From Gyromitra esculenta (Eukaryota; Ascomycota; Pezizomycetes; Pezizales; Discinaceae), in assembly GCA_038503075.1 (NCBI GenBank), contig JBCAML010000001.1, forward strand, positions 1,550,001 through 1,614,000: a stretch of DNA of 64,000 nucleotides, in the 5' to 3' direction. This document shows positions 33,651-45,054 of the stretch, in pieces (positions within the stretch are counted from its first letter, which is position 1; each line of letters opens with the position of its first letter). A program made the translations under genes and the position numbers. Under the pieces are notes generated by a model that was not told the DNA's origin, searched no databases, and was given only the letters and a program-made list of their open reading frames with translations.

Positions 33651-35389
33651 AGCGAGTGTATATTCCTACTCTATTGCGTTGTTGAAACGATGATGTTGCA
33701 AGGGGATGGTGGTGGTGTTGACGGAGAGGTGATGGAGAGATGTGGTGGGTGAGGTGAGGTGAGGTGATATTCCCCCTACGGATTTCCCGGGAAGATCTTG
33801 GTCCGCTCTGCTTACAACATGCAGTTGACCTCACATCTCTCTGCTGCCAAGTCCTTCCATTGCGGTGCTGGACTCAACAATAGGAATACATGCAGTAGAC
33901 CCGTATGTGTTCGGCAGCAGGCTTCTCCTATTTCCCATAACGAACTGGGCACACTCTCTGGGCATTGATATTGTAAATATTCCCCAGTGGTGGATATTGG
34001 CTCTGGTCAGGGCAAGACTGGTGATCACTTCCTTTTTTGTCCTTGTCGTAAGTTGCAGGTACTGAACCCAGGCCACTCTGATTTAAACGAAAAGTAATTC
34101 ATGATCGAGCTTAGACTGGAAGTTCTCCGATTAACAGTTTATATCCGTCTGACTACCACAGGGGAGAATTCTCTGCCTGCATCAACGCTACAAGACATGT
34201 GTCTACCTCACCCATGCCATTTTTAGACAAGAAAGACCCACAGGATTTATCTACGAGTGAGCACTCTGGACAAGAGACGTGGCGATAGCTACATGTACTG
34301 TACCATCTCATCCTCCACTCTAGCGATGGCCCACCCGAAACGCCATTAACCTATACCGCTCCGAGCTGCAGCTATTACTGCAAGACCCGTCTCTTCTCCG
34401 AAACGGACATAATGGGAACTCAGTGGCTGGATGCGTAATCCGATGTTACTAGGCAGCCTTCTACCAGATCCAATACCTACCAGCATAAACGATAACCCGA
34501 AAAGAAAAAAGAAAACACGCGGGTACCCAACCCGTCCAAAATCCGCTACTAAAAATCTAAAAGCAACCACAAGAGCCTCCCCTTTTCCATACCCACAAAT
34601 ACATGTACGTATACCTACATTTACCTACCTTACCTACATGTACCTACCACAGCCAAAAAAATAAATAAATAGTAATCCATGATCCATGAGCTGGACCAAC
34701 TACTCCAACAGCGCCCCCACCTTCCTTATCCACAAGCCAAAAAAACCACACACACACCTGTCAGAACTCACCAAGACACCAAAAAACCGTCCCATTATCC
34801 GGTTAGTCTTCCTACTCTACTCCGACAGGGTATGTATTTTTACACCATCGGCAAGCGATACCGGGGGGGAAGGGAGGGTGGAAGCTGACTTTAAGGGGGG
34901 GGAAGGGAAGAGACCCGAGTCCATGGGTTAGATTTTTTTTGGATGATTAATTTGTTGTACCGAACCAGATTTAGTTGCATTATGGGTCAGGAACAGAACT
35001 TTTTTTTTTTTGAAGAGTGAATGTGATTTAATAAAAATAAAAATAAAAATAAAATAAATAAATAAACAAATAAAAAGGTCGAACTCATTGTCTACTCTAC
35101 TACATGTAGCTAGCTAGCCACCTTCTACTAAAAAAAAGAAAAGAAAGAGAAAAGGAACTGTGTACTAATAGTCTCTATCCCCAACGCCTCCCTTCCTAAA
35201 ATAAATAAATAAAAATCCCCTTCCCTTCCCTTCCCTCTGCTTTTCCTCTGCGTAGCTTCATAAACCAAAAAAATAAACCCCCCTCCGAGGGGGGAGGGGA
35301 CGGTAATAAATAAATAAATAAAAAATAGTAATAATAAAAAGAACGTGTGGAAATACCTGGCCCGTCCATCAACATCAACATCTCAACAT
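33651..35389. other. Intergenic; A-rich microsatellite stretch
   Basis: TACATGTA occurs at 34290, 34600, 34635 and 35101. From 35028 to 35340 there are several runs of AAAT/AAATA repeats. No gene is supported. Confidence 0.5.
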
Positions 35390-35861
35390 CTAGTTTCCCA
35401 TAAACACAGCAACCAACACACCCGTATCACCTTTCCTCAAAAGAACCTTGCTGTGCTACATCAGCAACTTCCCCCTATGAAAAAAAACCCGCAAAACATA
35501 AAGATTCGGGGGTGGGGTGGGGTGAGAGATACTAACCTATCCTTATAAGCAACGGCACCAACACCCTCGTGATCCAGCGCCGAGCGCGAAGACACCGTAA
35601 GGAATGTCGCGTCGTCTTCAGTTGCTTTCCCGGCCGCTAGAGTCTGTTAGTAGAGCTGCGATATAGAGGGGAGGGAGGGAGGGAAGGAAGGAAGGGTTGG
35701 TACCTCCTAGACAGATGCCGCTGGAAGCCTCGATGAGGAGAGCCCCGTTGACGTTTGGCGCGCCCATGCTGTGGGGTTGTTAGTTTGGATAGGGGGGAAG
35801 AAGAGGAGAGGAGAGCTGCATACACTGTTTCCAGCCAGCGTGAGATAGCGGTGGGATCCAT
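35390..35861 (-). CDS. LAMTOR5/Ego2-like roadblock-fold protein
   Basis: Four short exons (35861-35824, 35768-35704, 35636-35537, 35450-35390) join in frame to 87 aa. The protein begins MDPTAISRWLET, then NVNGALLIEASSGICLG, GKATEDDATFLTVSSRSA, and ends SKVLLRKGDTGVLVAVFMGN. This order and length (LAMTOR5/HBXIP is about 91 aa) match the roadblock fold: an N-terminal helix, a central hairpin with SSGICLG, and a final pair of strands. LAMTOR5/Ego2 belongs to the Ragulator/EGO complex that tethers Rag GTPases to the vacuole for TORC1 signalling; the assignment rests on pattern similarity. The last acceptor is CACAG at 35451; the TAG thirteen bases upstream would give a stop after five codons. The gene is flanked by microsatellite-rich DNA. 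Confidence 0.72.
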
Positions 35862-36048
35862 GGTTTGGTGGGGGGGGTGTTTTTTGTTTTGTTTGATTGT
35901 GGTATTCTGGTGATGGTGAAGCTTAGAGTTGTTTCGCGGCGGGAGGGAGAAGGTTGTGTGTGCTTGCTAGGTAGCTATCCGTGACAGCGAGCGAGGTTCA
36001 CAAAAGGAGAGAAAACAAGAAGCTATCTATCTATCTCCCCACCCTTTT

Positions 36049-36076
36049 GTCCGTCCGTCCGTCCGTCCGTCCGTCC
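36049..36076. repeat. GTCC tetranucleotide repeat (7 copies)
   Basis: Seven perfect GTCC units, shortly after a short CTAT run (36023-36036), lie in the noncoding interval between the LAMTOR5-like gene and the next gene. Confidence 0.9.
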
Positions 36077-37143
36077 TTTCTGGCTCTTTTCTTCTGAAGA
36101 AAAAAAGCAAAAAGCAAAAAGGTGAAACTGAAGGCAAAGACGACTCAATGGTGATGATGACGCTGAGACTGAATGAAACCAGGACCACCAGGCTAGAGTA
36201 GATTAGTTATTGCGACGACGTCCTATTATTTTTATTTTTTCTGCTTTCCTCTCCGTCGTCCTCCTATTAAACCCTTCGGGCAGCGAGAGAGAAGAGGTGG
36301 GAAGAGCGCACTAGACACGCGCGCTCGCACACACACGCAGAAGCCCGGCGAAGCCCGGCGAAGAGGATAACAGCATCATGATCATTCTCCACGGAGGAAA
36401 AAGGGCAGATAGTGTAGATAAGTAGCAGATATATTATTCTACATACTGTACACAGAGTACCTGCCTGCCTGCCTGCCTGCCTGCTTTACGAAAACAAAAA
36501 GACGAGGGACAAAAAAAACAAAAAAAGTGTTTAGGGGTGGTGGAACATAGCGAACCGCGTCCCACACGGATCTTGAATCTTGCACAATCTCAACTTTCTT
36601 TTCTTTTCTTTTTTCTCTCCTTCTCTCCTCTTTCTCTCTTTGTTTCCTCCCCTAACATGGCGTTCCTCTCCTTTCCTCCGCTTTCTGGCTTGGTTTTTAA
36701 TTCGACTTTGCGTAGGTGCCTTCTTCGGGGAGGGTGAACACACTGTCGCGTGTGATTTTCCTCGATGAAACGTCACAGTACAGCAAAGAGGGGGATCTTG
36801 TGCTTTCGTGCATGCAGGAAAACCGTTTATATGCACGGGCCACGGATGGCGTGTTCTAATCTGGGGGGAGTCTAAGTATCCGGGGGCGAGATACTGCATG
36901 CTACATGCTCCAGGTAACCATTGGCGATGTGTGCAGAGGGCGGATTTTGTCGGCGAGAAGTCAATTGGGAGGGGGCAGAGCAGGGCTTCACCGAGACGCC
37001 GGATTGAGGGTGGGGAAGCCAAGGGGAGTGGTGGGCGGCCGTCTTTGAGCGGATCTTTCGGAAGTCCAGTGTGCTTGGCACTCCAGCATAGTACATCACA
37101 GCACAGCACAGCACAGCACATCCCCATACTCGCCCGCTACACA
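36077..37143. other. Intergenic; upstream of the acidic unknown gene
   Basis: Besides the CTGC array, this has a CACAG run near 37097-37120 and a C/T-rich tract (36590-36700). Open frames on both strands are low-complexity. Confidence 0.5.
36461..36484. repeat. CTGC tetranucleotide repeat (6 copies)
   Basis: Six perfect CTGC units lie in the same noncoding interval as the GTCC array. Simple microsatellite. Confidence 0.9.
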
Positions 37144-38274
37144 ATGCCTCGCAAACTGCCCTGGGCCTCTGCAATATCCTCCGCCCAGCCCCCAGCCAAA
37201 CGTCAGCGCACATCCTACTGCGATGTGGTCCCTCAACCTCCGCCAGCTCCAGCGCCCTCCAATGACAGCAATCCCGACGACGACGGCGACAATGAACATG
37301 ACGACACAGCACCAACCTACATGCTCCCCTCCGACGAGCGCTACATCATGGTCGAAGACGAATTCCTAACCATCGCCCAGACCTACACGCGCTCCGTCCA
37401 CCGCGCCGAATACGAGCGTCTCCAGCTCCTTGCAACCTCCAAGAACGCTTCCCGCATATCCGAGATTCAGCGCCCAGTGACAGGGATGACCCGTATGTCA
37501 CGCGAGATACTGGCGAAGCGTCGCGCAAGGGAGGATGTGCTGAAGGGGTTGCCGCCGGTAAGAGGTGGCGATAGCAGTAGCGATGAAGAGGACGGGGCTG
37601 CAAAGAGTGTATGGGGTGGTAGTAGTTTGGGCTTGCTCATGTGCCGTCCGAAGGAGCGGGAGCGGGATCTGAGTGCGCGCTGGAAAATAGTTACGGAGAC
37701 GAGGGCAGCAGCGGGATTTGTGAAGGCGAGGGTAGACACGAGGGGGCGGTTGGCCGTGGAGGGTGTGGAACGAGCGTCTATAAAACTGGAACAAACAAAG
37801 CAGGAAGTAACAGCTTCAGACACCACCTCTTCCGACGAAGATGGTGACGATGACGACGATGACCTAGATGCGCCAATAATAGCCTCTCGACCCCCACCAC
37901 AGACACTCCCACCCCGTTCACCATCCCGCCCTACACTCCCCTCTCGAGCCCGCTCCACCCTGCCCCCATCATGCCCCGCTTTCCCTCCGCGCTCCTCCTC
38001 GCAGCCGCTCCCCCGCCTCACCCGCCACCCAACTGCGCCCCTGTCCCGACCACATTCATCCCAGCCCGCGCTGCCATCCTCCCCTCTTGTCCCGGTCAAG
38101 AAACCTCCTGACTTTGACTTTGATTTCGGTCTCGTCACCTCGCGCAGCACGTCCACATATCGTGGCCGATCCATGGCTGCGAGGAAGCAGGCAGAGCGAC
38201 AACAGAGTCTGCCGCGAGCAAGCGATGCGAGGAGGGAAGGGCTACTGGGGAAGTTATTCCCTGTCCGGGAGTAG
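37144..38274 (+). CDS. Conserved-looking fungal protein of unknown function
   Basis: A single exon of 376 aa, starting MPRKLPWASAISSAQPPAKR. The frame stays open upstream, but the upstream part begins without a good ATG and runs through a CACAG microsatellite, so the start is set at 37144. Residues 60-100 are the most ordered part (DERYIMVEDEFLTIAQTYTR, followed by HRAEYERLQ), a charged helix. Two acidic patches follow (DSSSDEEDG; DEDGDDDDDDLD). The region from about 245 is Pro/Ser-rich, and the tail (KPPDFDFDFGLV, RGRSMAARKQAERQ) is basic. The composition suggests a nuclear protein. I do not recognise a domain. Confidence 0.7.
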   Translation: MPRKLPWASAISSAQPPAKRQRTSYCDVVPQPPPAPAPSNDSNPDDDGDNEHDDTAPTYMLPSDERYIMVEDEFLTIAQTYTRSVHRAEYERLQLLATSKNASRISEIQRPVTGMTRMSREILAKRRAREDVLKGLPPVRGGDSSSDEEDGAAKSVWGGSSLGLLMCRPKERERDLSARWKIVTETRAAAGFVKARVDTRGRLAVEGVERASIKLEQTKQEVTASDTTSSDEDGDDDDDDLDAPIIASRPPPQTLPPRSPSRPTLPSRARSTLPPSCPAFPPRSSSQPLPRLTRHPTAPLSRPHSSQPALPSSPLVPVKKPPDFDFDFGLVTSRSTSTYRGRSMAARKQAERQQSLPRASDARREGLLGKLFPVRE

Positions 38275-40695
38275 GTGATTTCTTTTTCTCTTTCTTTTTT
38301 TTCACAGGTTTTTGGGGCAGAGTTTTTTTTTCGCGGGTGAAGGGTGTTTGATACCAAGGTGATCTGGTTCCGGGTTAAAGCGTGTTGTATTGTGTATTTT
38401 ATGTACTTATTTATTTTTACTATACCATGGGATGGAATGGATGGAATGGAATTGGGTAGATGTCTTTTGTGCTGTGGCTTGGAGGTGAATGTGGATGTGT
38501 TTTTAGTAGTGGGCTTTTTTCCCGTCATGTAGTATCACTCGAGGACTGGAGGTCACTAATTGCGTTCGTTTATGGCAGCAGCTGCCGAAGGTGTGAACTT
38601 AGTCGAAGAGATGCAATACGTGTGAAATGATTATACTCTTGCCTGCGCATATGAACTGGGGAGAGGGGGGGGGGCACGAAAGCAACAGTGGATCGTACTA
38701 GATGTCCTGATAATGGGCTGCACTTTATTATTACTTATACTAGCGATTCTCTAAAGCTGTTACGGACAAGACTTTGGTAATTAGTGATGGATTCGAGGCT
38801 GGATAGGTAGAGTATTGACGGGGCTAGCGGCTTCGATAACGTTCTCTCTCCCTCAGCGGTGTCGGCCAGAATGGCTCAAGCTACATATAAATATACTCAC
38901 TTATAGAGGAGGGCCAAGGAAGGAATCCTGAGCCCATGTAATCTCCAGAGAGATCAGAGGGGCTGAACGAGGGCTGGGTAAATGTCCAAGTGCCTACTGG
39001 TTCATATATCACAGAGCTTTTCATGTAACGGTGCCAAGCCACGTTGTTCGTCTGGGTGTTTGATATCTGGATAATTTCTTTTTTCGAGGCTGAGGATGGA
39101 ACACGGTAAGTCAGTCTGCTTCCCACGATGATAAGGTTGGAGAAATCGATATGTACAGCCTCGCCAAAATAAAAATAAAAAATCCTGTTCTTGCGGCATT
39201 GCTTGATTTATTAAGGACTATAAGTTTACGGCCTCGTACGTAAAAACGTGCTACATATGGTGGGGATTTCCGTTTCTTGTAACGCTTCTGGGTAGCAATG
39301 CGACAGCAGGCATCTGTTTACACTTTGGGTTTCGTCTTAGCTACGTTGAGGTTTCGGTTTTCAATTACTAGGGGCTTGCTGGGTACGGAAAGACGTGTCA
39401 TGGTAGGTTTTAGAGCTCATATGGTATTACTCAAGTAGATGTGCTTTGAACCGTGTTGTACTCGGTATCAAAGGGGGGAAAGGAAAAAGAAAAAAAAGAA
39501 AAAGCTTAAGTAAAAGCTACTGTAAATCTAATACATTTACCACCACCACCACCACCACCGCTTCCTCCTTCAACATACATGCATTATCCGGAGGCTCGAT
39601 TTCGGGATGTTCTCTGAGCCACCAGTTTGTGAGCCGTTTAATATAGTGGCACAAGGTGGCAACTGCTATGTGTAGTCCATCGAATACTTTGGCTCGTCCT
39701 TTTCATTTGAAATTGAGCGCCGGTTGCGATCTATCATGAGGTAGAAGATTGTAAGAATATAGGTAGGGAGAGCGATGAGGAGCAAAAGGCACTAGAAACC
39801 GGATGAATGTCACGGTCCTACTATAGCTAGACTCAGCTACTAATTACCTACAAGACAGGGTAACAGCACAACTAAGACAGTACTGCTCGAGCTCACGAGT
39901 CGCGACATGTAGCGCCAATGCAGACCTGAGTGGTGGTATTGAGTGGTGGTGTACAAAATCTGGAAGTAAAGCCAACAAGCCCAGCAACAAGTGAGTGACA
40001 AACATGCTCCCCATAACCCTTACACTGTTGTTATAAAGATTCAAACTCACATACATGACATATGCACTTACCACCTGTCACTTGACAGAGTATATGCTCT
40101 TGATCTGAGGGGATTCTAAAAGCAACTTTCTTGGGGAAATGTGGCTAATAATACTAAATCTCGCTGCGGATAACGCATTGATTTCTCTTTATTAGTTGCC
40201 CAGAGAACACAGCCCTAGATTAATCACTGCTTAAATACCCCTAACCCTACTAATTACACTAGAGTGCCATTGTACGTAGAGTGCAGGAAAGTGATGTATA
40301 TATCGCTGCATTTTTTCACAACACAACAACCATAATATTTGGAAATTTCGATTAGAGCATAAGTTTCCTGTGCCCCGTGATAAAATACAAGTTATTATTT
40401 TCATATAAAGTTGCCCATCAACAGAGAAAATCACAATAGCCCTAAAGTTAGTATTAGATGGACCAGAACTATACACCAAATATAATTTATTTGTTTTTAC
40501 TTCTCTCTGGAAATCGAATCTGAATCATTTAATTAGTTACTGTCAAACTTGACAACTCCTAGAGACATGTTGTTGAGTATTGTTACCTCTGGTCGAAATG
40601 TGCATCACTTTACTGCACCCTACGTACAAGATTAAAAATTACTTTTCAGTATTTATTATAATATTTTACTCACCCTTATTTTTAAATTTTTTTTT
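38275..40695. other. Gene-poor interval
   Basis: About 2.4 kb with no supported gene; a CCA trinucleotide run lies near 39540-39560. The frames at 38881-39199 (minus) have no motifs. Confidence 0.5.
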
Positions 40696-42744
40696 TCAAA
40701 ACTCTGCTTTTAATTTTCCCCTCTCAACCCCATTCCATAACCTCATATCCCAAACAACGATCTCCTTTTTAGTCCCCGCCAGCACCGTCTTACCCCGACC
40801 AACGAAATTTAATGCCTCCAGCCCCAGCATGTACCCCAGCTTCCATGCCCTCACGTGCTTGAACCCATCACCCTCTATTGTAGGGGGAGGGAGCAGCACT
40901 TTGACCTTTTTCGCCATTGATGAGCCATTACCACCCGCTGTTCGACCGGAGAATGAGCAAAAATTGGCCGAGACACATTCGCCAAGCTCCGCATCAAAGT
41001 CGCCGGGTCGCTGCTGGGGTATGCGGCGGCCAGCCTGGGGCTGACTTTTTGATTCGGTAACCCGAGATGCTGTGGAGCTGCTAGGGAGCGTTGGGGTAGT
41101 AAGAACGTTTTCAGGGTCCTGGAATAAAGCGGTTTCATCAAGAGGTTTTGTAAAGGAGGTGGCAACTTTTCTCACACCCTCCTTTCGAAGGAAGGTTTCC
41201 ATGTCGACCCGCCATAGCCAGATCTCACCGTTATCGTAAGCAGCACAAATAGCCATCCACCAGAATCCGCGTCCAAAATCGTAGAAATATTGTGGGGCCA
41301 CAGTGATATGTGTGATCCTTGGACCAGGGGTTTCTGGTGTCTGACCCGCGATCGAGAACTTGTACCGCGCATGCACATTTTCTACGTTTCGAACCGTTGA
41401 ACCTGGAAAGTTAGGGGGAGAGGGGGCGCAGATAAAGATGTCGCTTTGTGCAGTGACAATAACAGAACAATACTCGCTCTCCTGAGAGCGCGAAAGCGGT
41501 ACTGTGATTCTGTAGCACATTTGATGTAAGGACTCGTCGCCAATAGTTGCCAGCAACCTTTGTGAACTCCGGACCCCAGTAACCTTTGTTTTTGGGGGAC
41601 CTGCATAGATCACTATGTCCTTGCGGAATACCAGGTCCTTTTTTGGAAGAAGATGACTTGCCCAGCTTTTCGGCGTCGGCTTCGGCTTCCCGATCCCAAT
41701 CCCCACATTGTTTTGTGGCTTCACATTAGTTGACGATTGGTTCGACCTATATGTGATCCCTTTTCGGTCGTAGAATACCGTGCCCTCATCACGAGGATTT
41801 ACTGAACTTTGGTCAGGCTTGAACCTGTCGAAGGTGATTTCCTCTTCTTTACTGTTGGCGTAGGTGACCACTATTTTTCTGACTGCCGAGAATGCTGAGT
41901 GTTCTTCGATTCGTAGCCCTACTACCGGCATACCTGGAAACTTGGTCAACCCCATAGTCATGTATAGCTGCCCTGGCAAGCAACGGGAGCCCTCGACAAA
42001 ATACATGAATCCGTCGTTCGGACGGGCGAAGTTATTGAACGGCGAGTGCTTCGAGGTAAATATCCTATGAATCCAGAGTTTCCTCTCGATCCCACCGTGT
42101 TTTCCACTCTCCCTGGTAACGGTACACACGAACGACCCTGACTTTTGCGAAAAGGAAAGCGATTCAACCTCCCGCCGGGGCTCCGCGTATCCCCAATCGG
42201 GATTGTAGTTACCGAGGAATGCCGACATGTCGATCATCAACTTCCCACAGGCAACACGTACCTTGCTGGGCCACTTGCCGAGAGCGAGGGCGAAGGCCAT
42301 GCGCAGAGACTTGAGGTCCCATGTGGATATCGGTCCCTCGGGAAACTGATAATTGCAAGCGCATACCTCTGGGTAGCTTGGTGAATGCGGCTGCGAGAGG
42401 CAGAACGATCGCTTGTCGAAGCAGGGGCAACTACTATTGAATAGATCAACCTTCATGGTGGAGAGCAGATTGCAAAGTAGTGGCTTGCAGAGCGATGCCT
42501 CATACCAACGCTGGCATACTAAACGTGCCGAATCGTAATCGGATGGTGAGAGATAGGAGAAGATTTCTTGGAGGAGTTCGGTTGGGAGGCGGTATTGAGA
42601 AGGATAGTCGTGAATGGGTAGAAAGTTGTTGTTGGATTTTATACTGGACGCCATAGCGTTAGGCGCAAAGGCTGTCGTTGAAACACCGACCACCGTTTGA
42701 TCTGAAGGGCGAGCGGGAAAGAGCTGTCTGGGGAAAGGAAGCAT
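40696..42744 (-). CDS. F-box protein with long C-terminal region
   Basis: A single exon of 682 aa. The F-box lies at about residues 50-90 (YRLPTELLQEIFSYLSPSDY, then ARLVCQRWYEASL). The rest (about 590 aa) is rich in predicted strands and turns, with segments such as KEIVVWDMRLWNG and GEIWLWRVDMETF that resemble blades of a beta-propeller; this is tentative. F-box proteins link substrates to Skp1-cullin ubiquitin ligases. A second in-frame ATG at 42654 (MASSIKSNNN) has a better context (G at -3 and +4) and may be the true start, giving 652 aa. No introns are needed. It is a typical fungal F-box gene of unknown target. Confidence 0.78.
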   Translation of the reverse strand: MLPFPRQLFPARPSDQTVVGVSTTAFAPNAMASSIKSNNNFLPIHDYPSQYRLPTELLQEIFSYLSPSDYDSARLVCQRWYEASLCKPLLCNLLSTMKVDLFNSSCPCFDKRSFCLSQPHSPSYPEVCACNYQFPEGPISTWDLKSLRMAFALALGKWPSKVRVACGKLMIDMSAFLGNYNPDWGYAEPRREVESLSFSQKSGSFVCTVTRESGKHGGIERKLWIHRIFTSKHSPFNNFARPNDGFMYFVEGSRCLPGQLYMTMGLTKFPGMPVVGLRIEEHSAFSAVRKIVVTYANSKEEEITFDRFKPDQSSVNPRDEGTVFYDRKGITYRSNQSSTNVKPQNNVGIGIGKPKPTPKSWASHLLPKKDLVFRKDIVIYAGPPKTKVTGVRSSQRLLATIGDESLHQMCYRITVPLSRSQESEYCSVIVTAQSDIFICAPSPPNFPGSTVRNVENVHARYKFSIAGQTPETPGPRITHITVAPQYFYDFGRGFWWMAICAAYDNGEIWLWRVDMETFLRKEGVRKVATSFTKPLDETALFQDPENVLTTPTLPSSSTASRVTESKSQPQAGRRIPQQRPGDFDAELGECVSANFCSFSGRTAGGNGSSMAKKVKVLLPPPTIEGDGFKHVRAWKLGYMLGLEALNFVGRGKTVLAGTKKEIVVWDMRLWNGVERGKLKAEF

Positions 42745-44426
42745 TGGAAACGGGAAAGACAGCTTTATACTGAACTGGTGGGGGAAGCGACAAGGGGGCA
42801 GTTGTTACCAGGATCTGCGGAAGTTGCTGCTCCCAGCAGGGCAGCAAAAGAATGTCGCGTTTCTGCCTGCTCTCCCGTGCAAGTAGAATGTCCAAAAAAG
42901 TTCGCCGTCTGCAAGTTACCACAGGTAAGCTGAGTGCGATGAGCCTAAAAAAGGGAGAACGAGAGTGTAGGTAGCCCCAGGTTTCAAGCTCATAGCCGAG
43001 AGATGAATTGATGCTTGATCGACTAAATAGCAAGTTCGCAGTGTTCGCAATGAAGCTTTTGTGCATGATGCCGATGGCACCTTCCTTTCCCAGCATCTGA
43101 TCAAGTAACACGCGGGAACTTCGTATTGTGTTTTGACGAAGGTTGTGAGGCTTCTGAGTGATACCTACAAACGTTCGTGCGTCAGCGTTTTGGAAAGTCT
43201 AGGAATTAAACCATTCAATTCACGGCCCACATACGTGTCTGCTTGAGCAGGGATTGCCGAATTGCTCAAGCTAATTCTAGCAGAATTTGTTTATGTACAC
43301 GGAAATTTCCGTCTTCCTGGAGAAACGATGAGATGCAGGAAGCAGAAGCGTTTCAGCACCCTCCAGTGCTGAGCCAAACATGTGCGTCATCTCAAGTCTC
43401 AAGCGAAGGAGAAGCTTCTTCAGACCTTCTTTCTCCTGCCCCATTCGGCATCGTTCCACATCTACCGTTGTCATCTAAGCCGACTCGATGCCATACGGGT
43501 GGAAACCCATGTCGCAATTTCCTGCCCGAGAATGCAAGTTTCGGCGCGGTGCCGCCTGGTCTAGGCCTCATGCCAGAGGGTGACCCCACATAGCTTGCTA
43601 TGGTAGGAATGTACATCGAAATCCTGCAGTTTTGGGCTGTGTTATGGATGCCTGCCGGAGAAAGATTGGTACCGATGCACCTTTCGGCTGCTCAGTGTTG
43701 GTACTTGGATACCACATGAAGAACCTGTTTCTGGTTGGCTGGATCTAGCTATATCAACTTACTGATTGGTCAACCTAATACGCTTGTTTTCAGGTTCTTC
43801 ATAACGTATCCGAGTACCGCTGTAAATGCTGCGGCACCCACTATCGAAACCCCACCCTGCAGTTGGTCAATGCGTACTGTTTTCCAACGACCCGTTTATA
43901 TAATTTACAATCGTGTTTCGATTGCTATAGCCTCTTCGGTTTGTAGAGGAGAAAAAGAAAATCTTCCGTGGTGGGCGTCTTGCATGCAGCTATTTTGCCT
44001 CCTATCATCCCGCTTCCCTCGGCCCTCTTCGCCTTGCATCCGACTCCAGCATGACACTGCCGATTAGAGAAAGAGAAACAACTTCTCGTCGGTATTGGGG
44101 CCCATCAGACCACGTATCCATTCTTATCTTGTGGCACGAGAAAAAGAACCCCATGGGCACTGATCGAGCGGCATTGAGTACAACAGGTATGAAATAGCTA
44201 CATTGGATCGAATTGAATCGAATGTAGAGCGGGGTTGAGGGAAGCGGAAGAGAGGCGACTGCAGAGAAGATGCATAGAAGCACAGAAGAACAGAAGCAGG
44301 TGAGGCACGTGCGGTAGCAGATGTTCGATGAGGCGGAAATGATACCTAAAGATGCAGGCTAAATAAAAGAAGAGGAGCTAGCTCAGTCAGCGGGCGTCTG
44401 TTTGTTGATCGGTTGGTTGGTCGGCG
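42745..44426. other. Upstream of the F-box gene, no gene seen
   Basis: Several overlapping frames of 90-150 codons on both strands (42659-43111, 43243-43593, 43735-44067, 44005-44283) have no conserved motif or splice partner and look random. Confidence 0.45.
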
Positions 44427-44455
44427 GTCAGTCAGTCAGTCAGGTCAGTCAGTTA
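44427..44455. repeat. GTCA-rich tetranucleotide run
   Basis: About seven GTCA units, with one interruption, lie in a noncoding interval. Simple repeat. Confidence 0.8.
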
Positions 44456-44846
44456 GATCAGTGTCAGCCAAGAGCAACTAATTATACCAGGATTTAAAAA
44501 CATCTCCCGTAATTACATGTGCTCTATCTCCAGCGACCCTTGATGGGCTTTTCCGATGCGTCGAAACAAACGCCATGCAGCTGAAAGTGCGAAGTATTCT
44601 AGCGAACTGGCAGAGATGGGTGAAACGTCAGCATGGGCAACATACATGATGCAAGAGAATCTATGTGCTTTGGTCCAGTTTGTCAACCGGATATGTGGCT
44701 CACCCTCTTCACCACAGGCCAGCCACGTGATAGCACTGTAATCGATCGTTATTGATAGCAGGCGCTGGGAGAGAGCAGAAGTTCCCTGCAGGATGACGGG
44801 TGAATTTGTGGCACGCTAGACGAGGCTATATCATTGGAGAAAAATG

Positions 44847-45054
44847 TACTCATGTCGCCGAGTTGCTATTGCTTTCCCCTTTATAGAAGTAGATCTGCCC
44901 ACCAAAAACTACCCAGCGAGACCGTTATGAGAGGCTAATTCTTGGAAAGAGTGGCCAAGAAGTTGGTTGCCACGCTGGAAAGTTTCCTACTTGCGTAAGA
45001 ATCCAGATCTATTTCCTAGATCGGGAAAGCAATAGCAACTCGGCGACATGAGTA
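44847..45054. mobile_element. TA-flanked inverted-repeat (MITE-like) element
   Basis: A perfect inverted repeat joins 44849-44878 (CTCATGTCGCCGAGTTGC and onward to CTTTCCC) and 45023-45052. TA lies directly outside each end, as in Tc1/mariner-type insertions. The arms extend inward with partial matches, both reaching AGATCT. The total is about 204 bp with no coding capacity, so this would be a non-autonomous element needing a transposase in trans. Confidence 0.7.

Noticed and set aside
36808..37143. Upstream extension of the acidic unknown protein
   Set aside because: The frame is open, but the extension begins without a good ATG and runs through a CACAG microsatellite; the MPRKLPW start is more protein-like.
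42659..43111. 150-codon minus-strand frame overlapping the start of the F-box gene
   Set aside because: It shares DNA with the F-box 5' end in another frame and has no conserved features.
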